The position numbers and the translations under genes were made by a program. This document shows, piece by piece, positions 12,901-20,430 of a stretch of 64,000 nt of DNA (the stretch's first letter is position 1; every line of letters starts with the position of its first letter). Location: contig OX377202.1 in assembly GCA_947396885.1 (NCBI GenBank), positions 20,832,001-20,896,000 on the forward strand, written 5' to 3'. The stretch comes from Heligmosomoides polygyrus polygyrus. Lineage: Eukaryota > Nematoda > Chromadorea > Rhabditida > Heligmosomidae. Under the pieces are notes generated by a model. That model ran no database searches. It saw only the letters and a list, made by a program, of their open reading frames with translations, and was not told where the DNA came from.

Positions 12901-15900
12901 GTTAAGTTAATGGCGTAGAGCATACCCGCCACATCAGCAGGAGGTGCAGGTTCGAGCCCCGCCTGGCGCTAGAGCTTTGACCGCAACAAAACATCGTTAT
13001 TAGAGGTAACAACATAGATATCAGCCATTTGAGGCTTGACGAAACTGACTTGAAGTGGTATAGATTAATCAAATCGGATTACGGTACTAAGCGAGGTTCG
13101 AGAGTGCAGAGCCTCGGATGCTCGGATGCAATTCAAGTCGGTATTCTCCCTAGCCTTGATAGAAAATGACCAGAACGGTCGGTGAGACCAAGCAAAACCA
13201 ACACCATAGCTGGCCTCACACCATCGAAATAGTGGAAGTTCAGAGTTGCAGCTATTCACTGCCACTCCTAAATTGTGGACGAAATACCAAAGCACGGAGA
13301 CCGCGTTATCGGCGCAGTCAACGGGGTAGAGGTAGGGCGGGCGCTTCACGATAAGATGGTCATGGGTTCGGTTCCATTGTTGTGAAGCTGTTTTGTGTTA
13401 TCGTAGTCTTCATGCTGAAGCAATGCAGAAGTGTTCTCTGTGAAATGTTTCTAAATAGCAGGATTCAATACTAAGAGATCGAAAAATTAACGAATCTTTG
13501 TACGCTTTCATTAAAGCCATAATGAGGCATTTCTTTGCAGCTAACTGACATTGAACACACGATTTTCTTTCGGTGAATGACAGTTTGTGTGCAACCTCGA
13601 ACGGCTCCATTGGGTTACTTGTCAAGAGCTACATCAGTCCCCAAGCCTCTCTCTGCCGATCACGATTGCATCCAAACTTTCATTAACCGGCAGCGAGATG
13701 AGTTATTCGCATGATTAATGACAGACAGATATCAAGAAAGTTCTCCCTGTCATCATGTTGAAACCACCTAAGAGTACCACGACGACTCGTTAATTTTTCT
13801 TTCCCTTCTTTGTCTTGAGTCGTGCTATTTGGAAAAATTTCATAGAAGACACTTCAGAATTGCTTCAGCACAAAGACTACGATAATGCAAAACGCTTTCA
13901 CAACTAAGAAACCGAATCCATGACCTTCCGCTCGTGAAGCGCGCGTCCTATCCACTACGCCAGCCAAGCCTCGCTGTGACGCGCTGGATGATTCGCCACG
14001 CAGCGGCCAGCGGTCGGTTGACTATGCGATCCTCGCGCTTTGGAATTTCGGCCACAGCTTTTCTCAGAGTGGTTGTGATCAGCTGTAACTCTGAATTCCT
14101 AGTATTTCGATAGTGGTGAATTTAGCCATTAGATTCGTTTTGCTAGGTTCAACTAGCCGTTCTGACCATTTCTTCGTTAGATAGGGCCTGTGCATATTTC
14201 GCAACGGGAGCGATTGTTCAGCCAGGCAAATCATGCGCTTCGATTTCTCCGAACGATCGCCCAGAAAAAATCGATACGCATGACTTGCCTGGCCGACCAA
14301 TCGCTCGAGTCGCAAAGTATGAATAGGCCCTTAAGGCCCCCACAGAGTTCTGCGGCAACGCCGCTCGCCGCAATGTTTAAGGATAGGGCAGGGACGCCGC
14401 TGGCGTCGAGCTCTGCGTCTCTGCTCTATGGTTAAGCATAGGGCCGCGGCGCTGCTGCAGAACTCTGTGGGGGCCTTTAGGCCTTGTTTAGTGTGCATGC
14501 GACGCGCGACGCGCGTGGCGGCCAAATTGATCGAGCGACGCGATTGATCAATCCTGCCACTACACATGGTTTCGCGTCGCGCGTTGCGTGCACAATAATC
14601 CATCCCCTACGTACTAGCACCTCACCTTTATTTTTTGTGTAAATATTGGAAATAAACAATTAATAATGTAAGCGTTTTTGTCAAGCGTAAGGCATTTCCC
14701 ATTGTGTATTTAAAGTCCGCTTGGACCGCCAAAGAAACTCGAAACTCAAATAAACTGACCCATCTGATCTTTGCTTAAAGCAAGTTCATACCTAGCATAT
14801 CGGCAAGAACTGAATAAAACCACCGCTGCTGCTCACCAAGACGATGTCGTCATGTCGCTTGAACGGTGCAATCACAGGCTCGCCGAGGAGGAAGTTCGCC
14901 AGGAAAGAGTCCGCAAAGCACATCAGCATCGACGACAACCAACAGGACAGCGGGTGCTTGCGCGAGAAGAGACCGGCTGAAGACGCCAGATCGTCTCGCA
15001 CTTCGCAAATCATCTACAATATAGAATTGGAATCCGTTGAACTCATCGTGATATGGAATCCTAAAAGAGCGAGAACTAGAAGCGTTTGAAGAGATTTAGG
15101 CGCATGTTAGCAATATCGGAGGAGGCGCTGGCTGTCGCTCGCACCCCGATTCAAGGTCCTTGGTTCGGATCCCACGTAGGACAACTGAACATTCCATCCC
15201 TCTGGGGTGGAATGTTCAGTTGTCCTACGTGGGATCCGAACCTGAGTTCAGACTAAAGCGGGGTGGATAAGACAGTGGCTTGTCCACCAGCTAACCACCG
15301 CAAATAGGGCATTCTACGAGCCAAAACGCATTCAAATACGTATCTTTTGGTCTTTGGACGAAAAAATCGAGAGAAAAAAACGCTATTTCCATCCGCTTTC
15401 TATAACTCGCTTCAAACTGAATGTTTTGTAAAATAAATAAGATATTCTGAATCAGCTTCCAGCTGTCTTCCCTACAAGGTAAAAAGTGCAGCAAATATCG
15501 AAAAACTAACATCCTGCTCGGCGCCGCAGACACACGTCCTTGTGGGAGATAATTACACCCACGGGATTTATGCTCCTATTTGAAAGAATAAGAAGATTAG
15601 GCTCAATCCTGAACATATCTCTAAATTACATGAAACACCACGAGCATTTTTGTTATTTTCGTTTCTATACCTTTTCACGGTCACATCGAAATTATTTTTT
15701 GAATGATCAACCACTTTTTACAAAATACAACTTCAATTTTACAAAATTCTTCGACTTTGGTAGACTTCTACTTTGGAGTCTCGAATTTGTGGACGCTCAT
15801 AATTGTTCACTCTGCTTAGGGAAGCAGGCTGATCCGCCCTGCGAAGGTAGAACGTTGAGGAGGAAATATTCAATACTTGCGTAATGCCAAGGTTGCCTAA

Positions 15901-17112
15901 CTGACGCTTCTTGGAAGCAGGCGGTGAATTCTTCCCACAATTCAAGTGACCATGGTCCGATTTCCTCACGGAAGAAAATCTGAAGGTTTGGAATCCTAAA
16001 AAACTTACTGTATTCTTTCACATGTGAGGCTTTGGCTACCTCACAAGAGATTGCGGCTGCATAAATATGCATCAAAATCGCCGAAAAGTAAAAAAATAAG
16101 AAAATTCCTGAGAAAAAAACAAGCATATTTAATAAAGTGAGAAAGTCGAGGAATGATTATTGTTACCTTTTATCCTACTCAGCTAAATTAGGTAGGACCA
16201 TTTCGGCCAAGCAGCAGCTAAAACCCAAAAACTAATCATTTTGTAGCATAAATAAATAAATAAATAGAAGGCCAGAACCCCCTTACCATTAGAAAAGTTT
16301 TATAATTTAGTAGTCGGAAGCTGCAACGTTATAAAAGCCACCAATATCGATTAGGAGCGCATGCGATCAACACTGGTAGCTCTCATAGTGCAGCGTCGCA
16401 CTACGGCTGAACTATACCCGCTTTAGGGCATGCCAAACTCAGGCCATGCTCATTGTCCGCGATGGGAGCAAATAGAACAACTGGGTCACTCCTGCAAAGC
16501 ATACGGATTGATTACTGCTGAGCAGTGTCCAGCAAAAATCGATATTAGTGTTTTATTAATTCCTGTCGCTCCCACTGTGGACAATGAACAGGCCCTTTTG
16601 CTTAGTTTACACTATAATTGTACTCTCAAAATTTTTCGAATATTCGAATGATTTCGAATGTTCACAAATTTCGATTATTCGAATTGAAATATAATCGAAA
16701 ATTGCATTTTCCCGAATAACAGAATTCGAATACATTCGAGAAACGCAATTTTTATATCCGAATTCGAGTACACTCGAAAAGCACGATATTTCGAATATTC
16801 GAATTCGAATGAAAATTACTCGAAAACCTATTCGACTAGGTCATTCGACCACAACTATAGTTTACACTCGAGCAAATGCGCGACACATCCTCGATATTGA
16901 TTAGGCAGCGTTAAGATCGATATCGATGGTAGCCGTGCTGCGTGGTCGTGTGGCAATGCACAGAAAAATCCTGAAACTACGAAAAAATGGAAGCAACAAC
17001 TCACCAGGATATAATGTGCGATGTCAAAGTATGGGAACATCTTCAGTCGATGCAACTGGGCGCCTGCATCGAGCAGGATCTCCTGATCTAGTTGCAGCCC
17101 CTCTGGCCACAT
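884..17112 (-). CDS. tric-1B: TRIC-A: trimeric intracellular cation channel (TMEM38/TRIC-1B type), 7 exons
   Basis: TRIC channels are homotrimeric K+-permeable channels of the ER/SR membrane that carry counter-current during Ca2+ release. Coding exons are 17005-17112, 14837-15013, 12358-12477, 11256-11369, 11059-11202, 5792-5919 and 884-971, all with GT donors and AG acceptors. They sum to 879 nt, 292 residues plus stop. Visible family features are the FSRKHPLSCWLSSMLMCFA segment in the second exon, the KEVKR motif at residues 128-132 (KEXXR, the lipid-binding site known in nematode TRIC structures), the glycine-rich GTAKGAGSG at 158-166, and DPFAPIENLFCAVFMGG near the end of the membrane core. 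The C-terminal tail is charged and ends KKDQ, a KKXX ER-retrieval signal. The start is the ATG 5 nt after a TTTCAG acceptor. A paralogue, TRIC-B, lies upstream on the same strand. Introns of 53 bp to 5.1 kb are filled with mobile elements. Which C. elegans TRIC-1B gene is the orthologue cannot be decided here. Confidence 0.93.
2100..2290. repeat. Minisatellite, about 45-bp unit
   Basis: Imperfect tandem units share TGAATCC, TACGCA and GACGACGTC blocks, about four copies. The unit recalls the ACGTCTTCGGCACGTCTAC units at 5130-5265. Confidence 0.6.
2451..2490. repeat. Perfect 16-bp-arm hairpin
   Basis: AAAGTAGGTAACTGGT at 2451-2466 is exactly complementary to 2475-2490 with an 8-nt loop. Its right arm and neighbouring bases (CAGTTACCTACTTTCAATA) also occur as a direct repeat near 2093. 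Confidence 0.8.
2930..3860. repeat. Direct and inverted low-complexity repeats
   Basis: Units built around GAAAGAGAATGCTTTGCTCT and a T-rich segment recur forwards near 2950, 3110 and 3770 and inverted near 3325 and 3460. Short open frames here derive from these units and I call none of them a gene. Confidence 0.55.
3985..4195 (-). repeat. tRNA-derived repeat T1
   Basis: On the minus strand the segment reads as a tRNA-like block with a B-box (GTGTTCGAGCCCCGCCTGGCGC) preceded by GGTGGTGTAAGGCGTAGCATC. The 5' GCGCTGG can pair with CCTGGCGC like an acceptor stem. It is flanked by GATCGCAAC-type sequence shared with copies near 9700, 12700, 20840 and 49740. Dispersal points to a SINE-like repeat rather than a working tRNA gene. 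Confidence 0.65.
4308..4344. repeat. Imperfect hairpin
   Basis: AAGTGC and GACACGCC pair with GGCGTGTC and GCACTT around a 4-nt loop. It lies inside TRIC-A intron 6 and has no obvious role. Confidence 0.6.
4640..4890. repeat. Minisatellite, about 60-bp unit, four copies
   Basis: Each unit contains a CCCCTCCCCACCCC tract, GATCAGTTAAAACTGGGAG and AAAACCACCGGCGTGT. The middle two units are almost identical. Strong strand asymmetry (pyrimidine-rich on plus) is notable. Confidence 0.85.
4890..5090. repeat. Two-unit repeat with ATCGAT palindromes
   Basis: Two about 100-bp units share GCTGAAGTT, CGTGCCGCTTGAACGACA and GATATCGATTG. Clusters of overlapping ATCGAT palindromes close each unit. Confidence 0.65.
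5130..5265. repeat. Minisatellite, about 45-bp unit, three copies
   Basis: Units contain GGCACGGTCGCCGAC followed by GTTCGGCACGTCTAC. No coding role seen. Confidence 0.75.
5575..5745 (-). repeat. SINE T2 fragment
   Basis: Minus-strand fragment of the T2 SINE family seen best at 42342-42628. It has the GGTGGTCACC/CAGACAAGTCTGG/CTGGGCAGAATCCGAAC blocks in family order. It abuts TRIC-A exon 6. Confidence 0.6.
5792..5919 (-). CDS. tric-1B: TRIC-A exon 6 (residues 222-263 plus split codon)
   Basis: Acceptor TATAG, donor GTGAGC, 128 nt. It leaves two bases (AG) that join the first base of exon 7 to give Arg264. It encodes VYFKLSAILL and DPFAPIENLFCAVFMGGIWD, the last membrane helix region. Confidence 0.92.
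6417..6427. repeat. 11-bp target-site duplication, left copy
   Basis: CAGCAGAATTT here is repeated exactly at 8493-8503 on the other side of the RTE insert. Fusing the two flanks restores a continuous mariner 5' leader just before the transposase ATG. Confidence 0.75.
6577..7495 (-). pseudogene. RTE reverse transcriptase, C-terminal half
   Basis: The frame reads GIRQGDSLSPLLFVLTLQHV, then LAYADDIVLLAHN (the catalytic YADD box) and a thumb/connection region with VNEFIYLGQLLSNPRNPLKEI and VLPTVLYGCETWS, as in RTE-clade enzymes. A frameshift near 6850 separates the last part (GRPRTRWLDYIAR). It is the 3' segment of a dead insertion, not a host gene. Confidence 0.85.
7538..8492 (+). pseudogene. 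RTE reverse transcriptase, N-terminal half (inverted)
   Basis: The translation, in at least three frames, gives the linker before the RT (SRTRQLL..RRKLRY type region), then ALKSNKACSSPGSDKV, VPRELASSDSILLYKKGD, YRPISLLPKIYKV, EEQTGFRRNFSPVHYIHTL and YALFIDLKK. These are RT motifs in order up to the first catalytic box. It continues logically into the minus-strand half at 7495. Confidence 0.85.
8493..8503. repeat. 11-bp target-site duplication, right copy
   Basis: Exact second copy of CAGCAGAATTT. The next bases (GCAGGCTATAA then ATGG) are the mariner leader and transposase start. Confidence 0.75.
8515..9466 (+). pseudogene. Mariner transposase, decayed
   Basis: From ATG 8515 the frames read a helix-turn-helix start (VSKKQFRQIYFYEFKLGRTA), INQVWGQGSVNES, FRRGEFDLGDQAGRGR, later VNCDEKWIFYDKR (first catalytic Asp), LLHDNGRPLVAHPTLRKLNE (second Asp) and PPYSPDLSPTDHDFFKH (third Asp, D34D type). 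Several stops and frameshifts make it non-functional. It is closest in style to the mariners described from hookworms. Confidence 0.85.
9690..9905. repeat. tRNA-derived repeat T1 inside foldback family 1
   Basis: It contains GGGACTCGAACTCGCACC (reverse B-box) near 9760-9778, then GCGGCGCCGGTGGTGTAGTAGCGTAG (forward A-box region) near 9843-9868. It is inserted between AAAACARTG and TTTAAAGCTTG of the foldback, the same site as at 20760-20930. Confidence 0.65.
10440..10965. repeat. Foldback family 1, partial copy
   Basis: Has the family blocks GGATGTCCAATTTG, TGCATGGCGCGATTTCGTTTTTAAT, GAAGCTCGTTTCGATTTGGAAGA and TTCGCTTTGATTTCAAAAG. It ends just before TRIC-A exon 5. Confidence 0.6.
11059..11202 (-). 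CDS. tric-1B: TRIC-A exon 5 (residues 174-221)
   Basis: Acceptor TTTAG, donor GTGAGT, 144 nt, phase 0. It encodes LVRGVWLP, LRPSFATKAC and APHDLVYL, conserved in nematode and vertebrate TRIC proteins. Confidence 0.93.
11256..11369 (-). CDS. tric-1B: TRIC-A exon 4 (residues 136-173)
   Basis: Acceptor TCTAG, donor GTTCGT (a weaker variant), 114 nt, phase 0. It encodes YIVQVLVGTAKGAGSG, the glycine-rich helix that lines the pore in TRIC structures. The next intron is only 53 bp. Confidence 0.93.
11526..11550. repeat. Poly-G tract
   Basis: An uninterrupted run of about 15 G in TRIC-A intron 3. Similar runs occur at about 41137-41151 and 55880-55894. Confidence 0.9.
12358..12477 (-). CDS. tric-1B: TRIC-A exon 3 (residues 96-135)
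   Basis: Acceptor TTCAG, donor GTGAGT, 120 nt, phase 0. It encodes VWYLVFYAPFDGIYKL and the KEVKR motif (residues 128-132) that marks the family's phosphoinositide site. Confidence 0.93.
12695..13003. repeat. Inverted pair of T1 tRNA-like repeats
   Basis: The left arm (about 12695-12840) and right arm (about 12868-13003) are inverted copies. Each contains CAGGAGGTGC + GTTCGA-type B-box, GGCGTAGAGCAT and a CGTTCGATCAnnC block, bounded by TTTTGTTGCGGTCAAA-like ends. Lies in TRIC-A intron 2. Confidence 0.75.
13345..13995. repeat. Foldback family 3 with tRNA-like arms
   Basis: Bases about 13345-13470 and 13855-13970 are inverted copies (TGAAGCAATnCnGAAGTG, TTATCGTAGTCTT, GGTCATGGNTTCGGTT). The right arm on the minus strand reads CTGGCGTAGTGGATAGGACGC followed by TTCACGAG and GGTCATGGATTCGG, a recognisable A-box/B-box pair. 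Confidence 0.7.
14183..14331. repeat. MITE with about 55-bp terminal inverted repeats (family M1)
   Basis: AGGGCCTGTGCATATTTCGC at the left mirrors the right end (GCAAAGTATGAATAGGCCCT); arms contain GAGCGATTG and CCAGGCAA-TCATGCG. A partial relative is at 52740-52825, and less similar ones at 16440-16610 and 60395-60560. No coding capacity. Confidence 0.75.
14334..14476. repeat. PIF/Harbinger-like MITE, 143 bp (copy 1)
   Basis: Terminal inverted repeats AGGCCCCCACAGAGTTCTGC at both ends, flanked by TTA at 14331-14333 and 14477-14479. The 3-bp TTA duplication is typical of PIF/Harbinger (Tourist-like) elements. A second 143-bp copy lies at 39066-39208 in the other orientation. Confidence 0.88.
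14480..14605. repeat. GC-rich MITE next to the Harbinger-like MITE
   Basis: Arms TGTGCATGCGACGCGCGACGCG (near 14492) and its inverted match near 14573-14594 enclose a second inner palindrome around CGACGCGATTGATCAATC. It forms the third MITE in a row within TRIC-A intron 2. Confidence 0.7.
14837..15013 (-). CDS. tric-1B: TRIC-A exon 2 (residues 37-95)
   Basis: Acceptor TTGTAG, donor GTGAGC, 177 nt, phase 0 at both ends. It encodes HPLSCWLSSMLMCFA and FLLGEPVIAPF, membrane segments highly conserved with TRIC-B exon 2. Confidence 0.93.
15162..15242. repeat. Perfect 35-bp-arm hairpin with B-box-like end
   Basis: 15162-15196 is exactly complementary to 15208-15242, with an 11-nt loop. The arm starts GGTTCGGATCCCACG, which resembles a Pol III B-box with its 3' acceptor strand. 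This suggests an inverted duplication of a tRNA-derived repeat end. Confidence 0.85.
16140..16270 (+). mobile_element. 3' end of a CR1-like non-LTR retrotransposon
   Basis: Ends in (TAAA)n, AAATAAATAAATAAAT, like the CR1-like fragment ending at about 32625. Only the tail is present. Confidence 0.4.
16440..16610. repeat. MITE (family M1-like)
   Basis: GGCCATGCTCATTGTCCGCG-TGGGAGC at the left is mirrored by GCTCCCACTGTGGACAATGAACAGGCC at the right; the interior contains AAAAATCGATATTAGTG. Confidence 0.65.
16625..16855. repeat. TTCGAA-rich palindromic satellite-like block
   Basis: About 230 bp made almost entirely of overlapping ATTCGAAT/TTCGAATATTCGAA/ACTCGAAA words on both strands, so it can fold in many ways. 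It lies between the M1-like MITE and exon 1 of TRIC-A. Confidence 0.8.
17005..17112 (-). CDS. tric-1B: TRIC-A exon 1 (residues 1-36)
   Basis: The exon starts at ATG 17112 and ends at the donor GTGAGT in phase 0. It encodes the N-terminus through FPYFDIAHYIL, the first conserved TRIC block, beginning the first membrane helix. Confidence 0.9.
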
Positions 17113-17117
17113 TTTAC

Positions 17118-17124
17118 CTGAAAC
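17118..17124 (-). promoter_or_regulatory. Candidate spliced-leader acceptor of TRIC-A
   Basis: TTTCAG lies immediately before GTAAA and the start ATG (17112), leaving a 5-nt leader. A consensus nematode acceptor so near the start with no evident upstream coding exon suggests SL trans-splicing. An upstream non-coding exon is the alternative. Confidence 0.55.
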
Positions 17125-17599
17125 AGCACGATCATAAACCAATTTGCATTCGAACATCGATCTCCAATTCGACGTCTTAAATATGAACAAAAACGCCTTT
17201 AACGCCCCAGACCATGCAGCGACCATCTCATTAGTTGAGCTATTGCTTCTCTAACTTTGCCCTAACAAAAAATACCAGTCAGAATTCTGTTTATTCAACA
17301 GAACTTCGACAGACTACTCCATTCTACAATCACGGGTTCAGTTGCCGCAGGCTATTACGATCAGAAAATTTCAGCTTCGAGTCAACAACATCACGAATTT
17401 GGATAGAATGTGAATATTTTCCAGATATGTACTTTGCGTTCAGAAATAAGCAAATAGTGATTTAAATAATATAATATAAAAAATATAAATTATTCAGTAA
17501 TTAAAGGCTATCACACTGAGCTTCCGTTCTGCACAGTCAAACAGGGTCGAACTATACACCTTTGTTGCATTGAATTCAGAATCGAACCAGAGCGTAGGT

Positions 17600-18460
17600 G
17601 CTAATTTAGGGTCGAAACTTTCTGTTTTCACGTCAAATCGGACAATTGCGAAACGAAAATATCTGAAACCAAACGAAACACCATCGAAATCAAAACGACG
17701 CCTTTCAAATCTAACTACACTCTCTCTAAGAAGGTAGAAGGGCCGATTTCAAAAGTTACCGTAGCTTCTCTTGAAAATATATAATTCATTTTTCCCAAAA
17801 CGTGAATGGAATATTTGAACTTCTATAAAATCCTATTCAAAAATAGGAAAAAAGACGATCTCGCACCCACTTCCAAGTGCAAGAAACCAGCAATTTCTTA
17901 GTGCATTAAAAGAACAGCGTGGCTGAACTCGTCTAAGACTTCTGATTGATAGTGTAGGTGTTAAAGAATAAAGGACAGTGTTACTCAATCCCGTATGGGT
18001 GCGTCACGCATTCTACTTCTACGGAACGTCGTGGAGGCGATTTGAACACGTCTTGACACAATGACTTTCGGTGGCCGTATGGGGCACGTTTTGGCTAGAT
18101 GGGGCCCCAACCGAGGATCGATTAGGGGCGTACGCCGTAGCTGGCGCTTTCATCGACTGTGCTTCTTGCACCCAAATTCCTCAACGCCCCAGAAGTGGAA
18201 TCCGTGGCGCATTCCAATTTGACTAAACCGTTAAATTTCGTTTAAAAATATAGATAGCTGCCTAGTATTGATTTAGCCGAAAAATATTAGTGAGACCATT
18301 TTGTATATCATCTTCACGACAGAAGGGCACTTTCAAATGAAACCTTTGAAACTTCTTGAAACTTGACAGGATACCTTTGAGACTTCTTGAAATTTGACAG
18401 CTTTCCATATCAAACTGACCACCTTCTAAATAAAATGAACGCTTTATAAAAAATAAATTA
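17600..18460. repeat. Fragments of foldback family 1 and SINE T2
   Basis: 17600-17760 and about 18290-18460 carry foldback-1 words (ACACTCTCTCTAAGAAGG, CTTTCAAATCTAA, GACCACCTTCTAAAT). About 17950-18090 is a minus-strand SINE T2 3' part (AAAGAATAAAGGACAGTG, ACGGAACGTCGTGGAGGCGA). The remainder is unassigned. Confidence 0.5.
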
Positions 18461-18789
18461 TTAGATTATTAACAATTGTTGCAACACCCTTCCCAATTCG
18501 TCAGAAATTTTTCCAATATTATTACATAAATATAATATGGGGGGGGGCAAATCTAATGAGACTCTCCATGCCGTGGCCATAGGTATATGTCGTGACTGGA
18601 GTTCCGTTTCATGCTTCTCGTATTTGTATGTTTGTTGCTACTTACTGAAGGCCATCTGAGAAGTGACCACTTTTGCCCTTTCCAAAAGCATGCCAGAACT
18701 CCAGTCTCTCTCACGCCGAAGTCCCAGTCTGACGAGTCGACCTGTGTCGCGCAAATCTCTCCCGATTCCTAACCCCGAGCAGCCTGGAC

Positions 18790-19440
18790 TCAATCTTAAC
18801 GCAGGATGAGAAGTACGTCTTCAACCTTAACCCTGCAAAGCAGCGAGTCTGGGTGAGGCCTGGCGACCTGTTACCGACCTTCGTTCGGCGGGATGTTCAC
18901 GGCGAGAAGCATCTTTGGAGCTTTTGGGTCTGCGCCCATGGATCGGTTTACCGGAAGCTGTCTCCCAAGAGCACCACGATGAACTCCATGGCCATGGTGA
19001 ACGAAATAGAAGAGATGGACCGGCGACTCGCACTTATTCGGTCTCAGCGCTTCAAGAAGGTCCTCCTCTTCAACAACGCCGCACCCCATCGGGAACAAGT
19101 GACCATGGATAAGCTTGGCCAGTTGGGCTACGTTCACATGCCTCATCCACCGTATTCGCTGGACATCTCTACATGCGACTACCACTACTTCTTGAGCCTA
19201 TAGGACTTCATGGTCGGAAGGGACGCAAGGACCCCAGCAGACCTTGACAACCATAACGAGCAGTGGATCAGCACCAGGGCCAAGGAGTTCTGGAAGGATG
19301 GGATCAGGAAGTTGGCTGATCGACGGCAGCAGGGTCATTGACCTTAATGGCGAATACATTCCTCTGCACCGTTGAGTTGTAATTGTGTTATAAAGAGATA
19401 AAGAAATTTGTTGAATTTGTCTCAATACTTTTGGCCCATC
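18790..19440 (+). pseudogene. Decayed mariner transposase (second lineage)
   Basis: The frames read DEKYVFNLNPAKQRVWVRPG, LLFNNAAPHREQVTMDKLG and PPYSLDISTCDYHYFLSL, aligning with mariner catalytic regions. The usual DNARPH is NNAAPH here, so a catalytic Asp is replaced by Asn, and a stop follows FLSL. The right end TTTGGCCCATCCTAATA resembles a mariner terminus; I find no matching left end. The sequence differs from the two TTAGGTTGTCC mariners. Confidence 0.75.
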
Positions 19441-19579
19441 CTAATAGTATGGGATTGAATATGCAGGGGTGTTAGAAGAATTTTCAATAATCTAATAATT
19501 TAATGCGGAAGGCGTTCGCTTTTAGTTCAACCTTAAAGAAGTCTCAATGGTTTCATTTGAAAGTGCCCATATGTCGTGA

Positions 19580-20430
19580 AGGTGGTATATAAAACGGTCA
19601 CACTGCTATTTTTCGATTGAAACAATACTGTGCAGCTATCAACACTTTTTACGACGTAAAACGATTTAACCGAAATGCACATCGCTGTGGTGTACTCAGC
19701 TGGTACAGAGCCCGAAAAGGCAATCCACGTGAATGCAGAAGATATCTCAAAGAAAGAGGCAGACAGTAGTTGGGCCTGGACACCACTACTCTCGCGGACA
19801 CCTTGCGTACAGATTTCATGGCACCATGCCATAGTCAAGCTATTGACAAAAGAGAGTGAAACAAAGACAATTGTGAGCCTAATGTACGAACGAACATGCC
19901 ATAAGAGTCCTAAGCAAGAAATGATTTCTGGAATACTCCTGAAGGGGTGGTAATTCTTCCTGCTCTGGAAACAATGCGACAGAATTCTTTTTTAGGGGAG
20001 GCAACAGTATAAACGAACAGCAGGTGAATAATGCAGCACTATAACAGCTGAATAGTATATGCAATAAAAATGTTAAAAAACTTCAAACATTCAAATCAAT
20101 TGTCTGGCAATAACTCGACAACAAATCTGTAGAGAAAACCTCACCTCGAAGCATGCCAACTAGGGAAAGCATGAGTCTTTCTGGGCGAGTACTCAGAGAC
20201 AAATCGAAACTGGAGCACTGGGGACGAGGAACTAGCAAGGGACTCAGCGACAAGCTTCCTGCTTTCAATGCGATGAAATTGCATAAGTAGCGCGTGGGAG
20301 CACTAGCTCAGATCGCCGTGATGAACTTTTGAAGCGAGACGACGAGATTCGGCAGACGTCAGACGTCCCCGACCCTCCCCTTCAGACGTAATCGAGACGA
20401 AAACTCTAGCCTAACAACGCGATATATACA
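19580..20430. other. Unassigned intergenic DNA
   Basis: A 92-codon frame at 19675-19953 has no recognisable motifs. Nothing else stands out. Confidence 0.4.

Larger units (their letters stand above)
15250..17000. other. TRIC-A intron 1, mostly unassigned
   Basis: No gene recognised. A minus-strand frame at 15797-16126 (motif IGPWSLELWEEF) looks somewhat protein-like but matches nothing I know. The MITE, TTCGAA-rich block and retrotransposon tail listed separately account for part of the remainder. Confidence 0.4.

Noticed and set aside
15797..16126. 109-codon minus-strand ORF (IGPWSLELWEEF) in TRIC-A intron 1
   Set aside because: Protein-like wording but no recognised family, no splice context and no second copy here. 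I left it as a note only.
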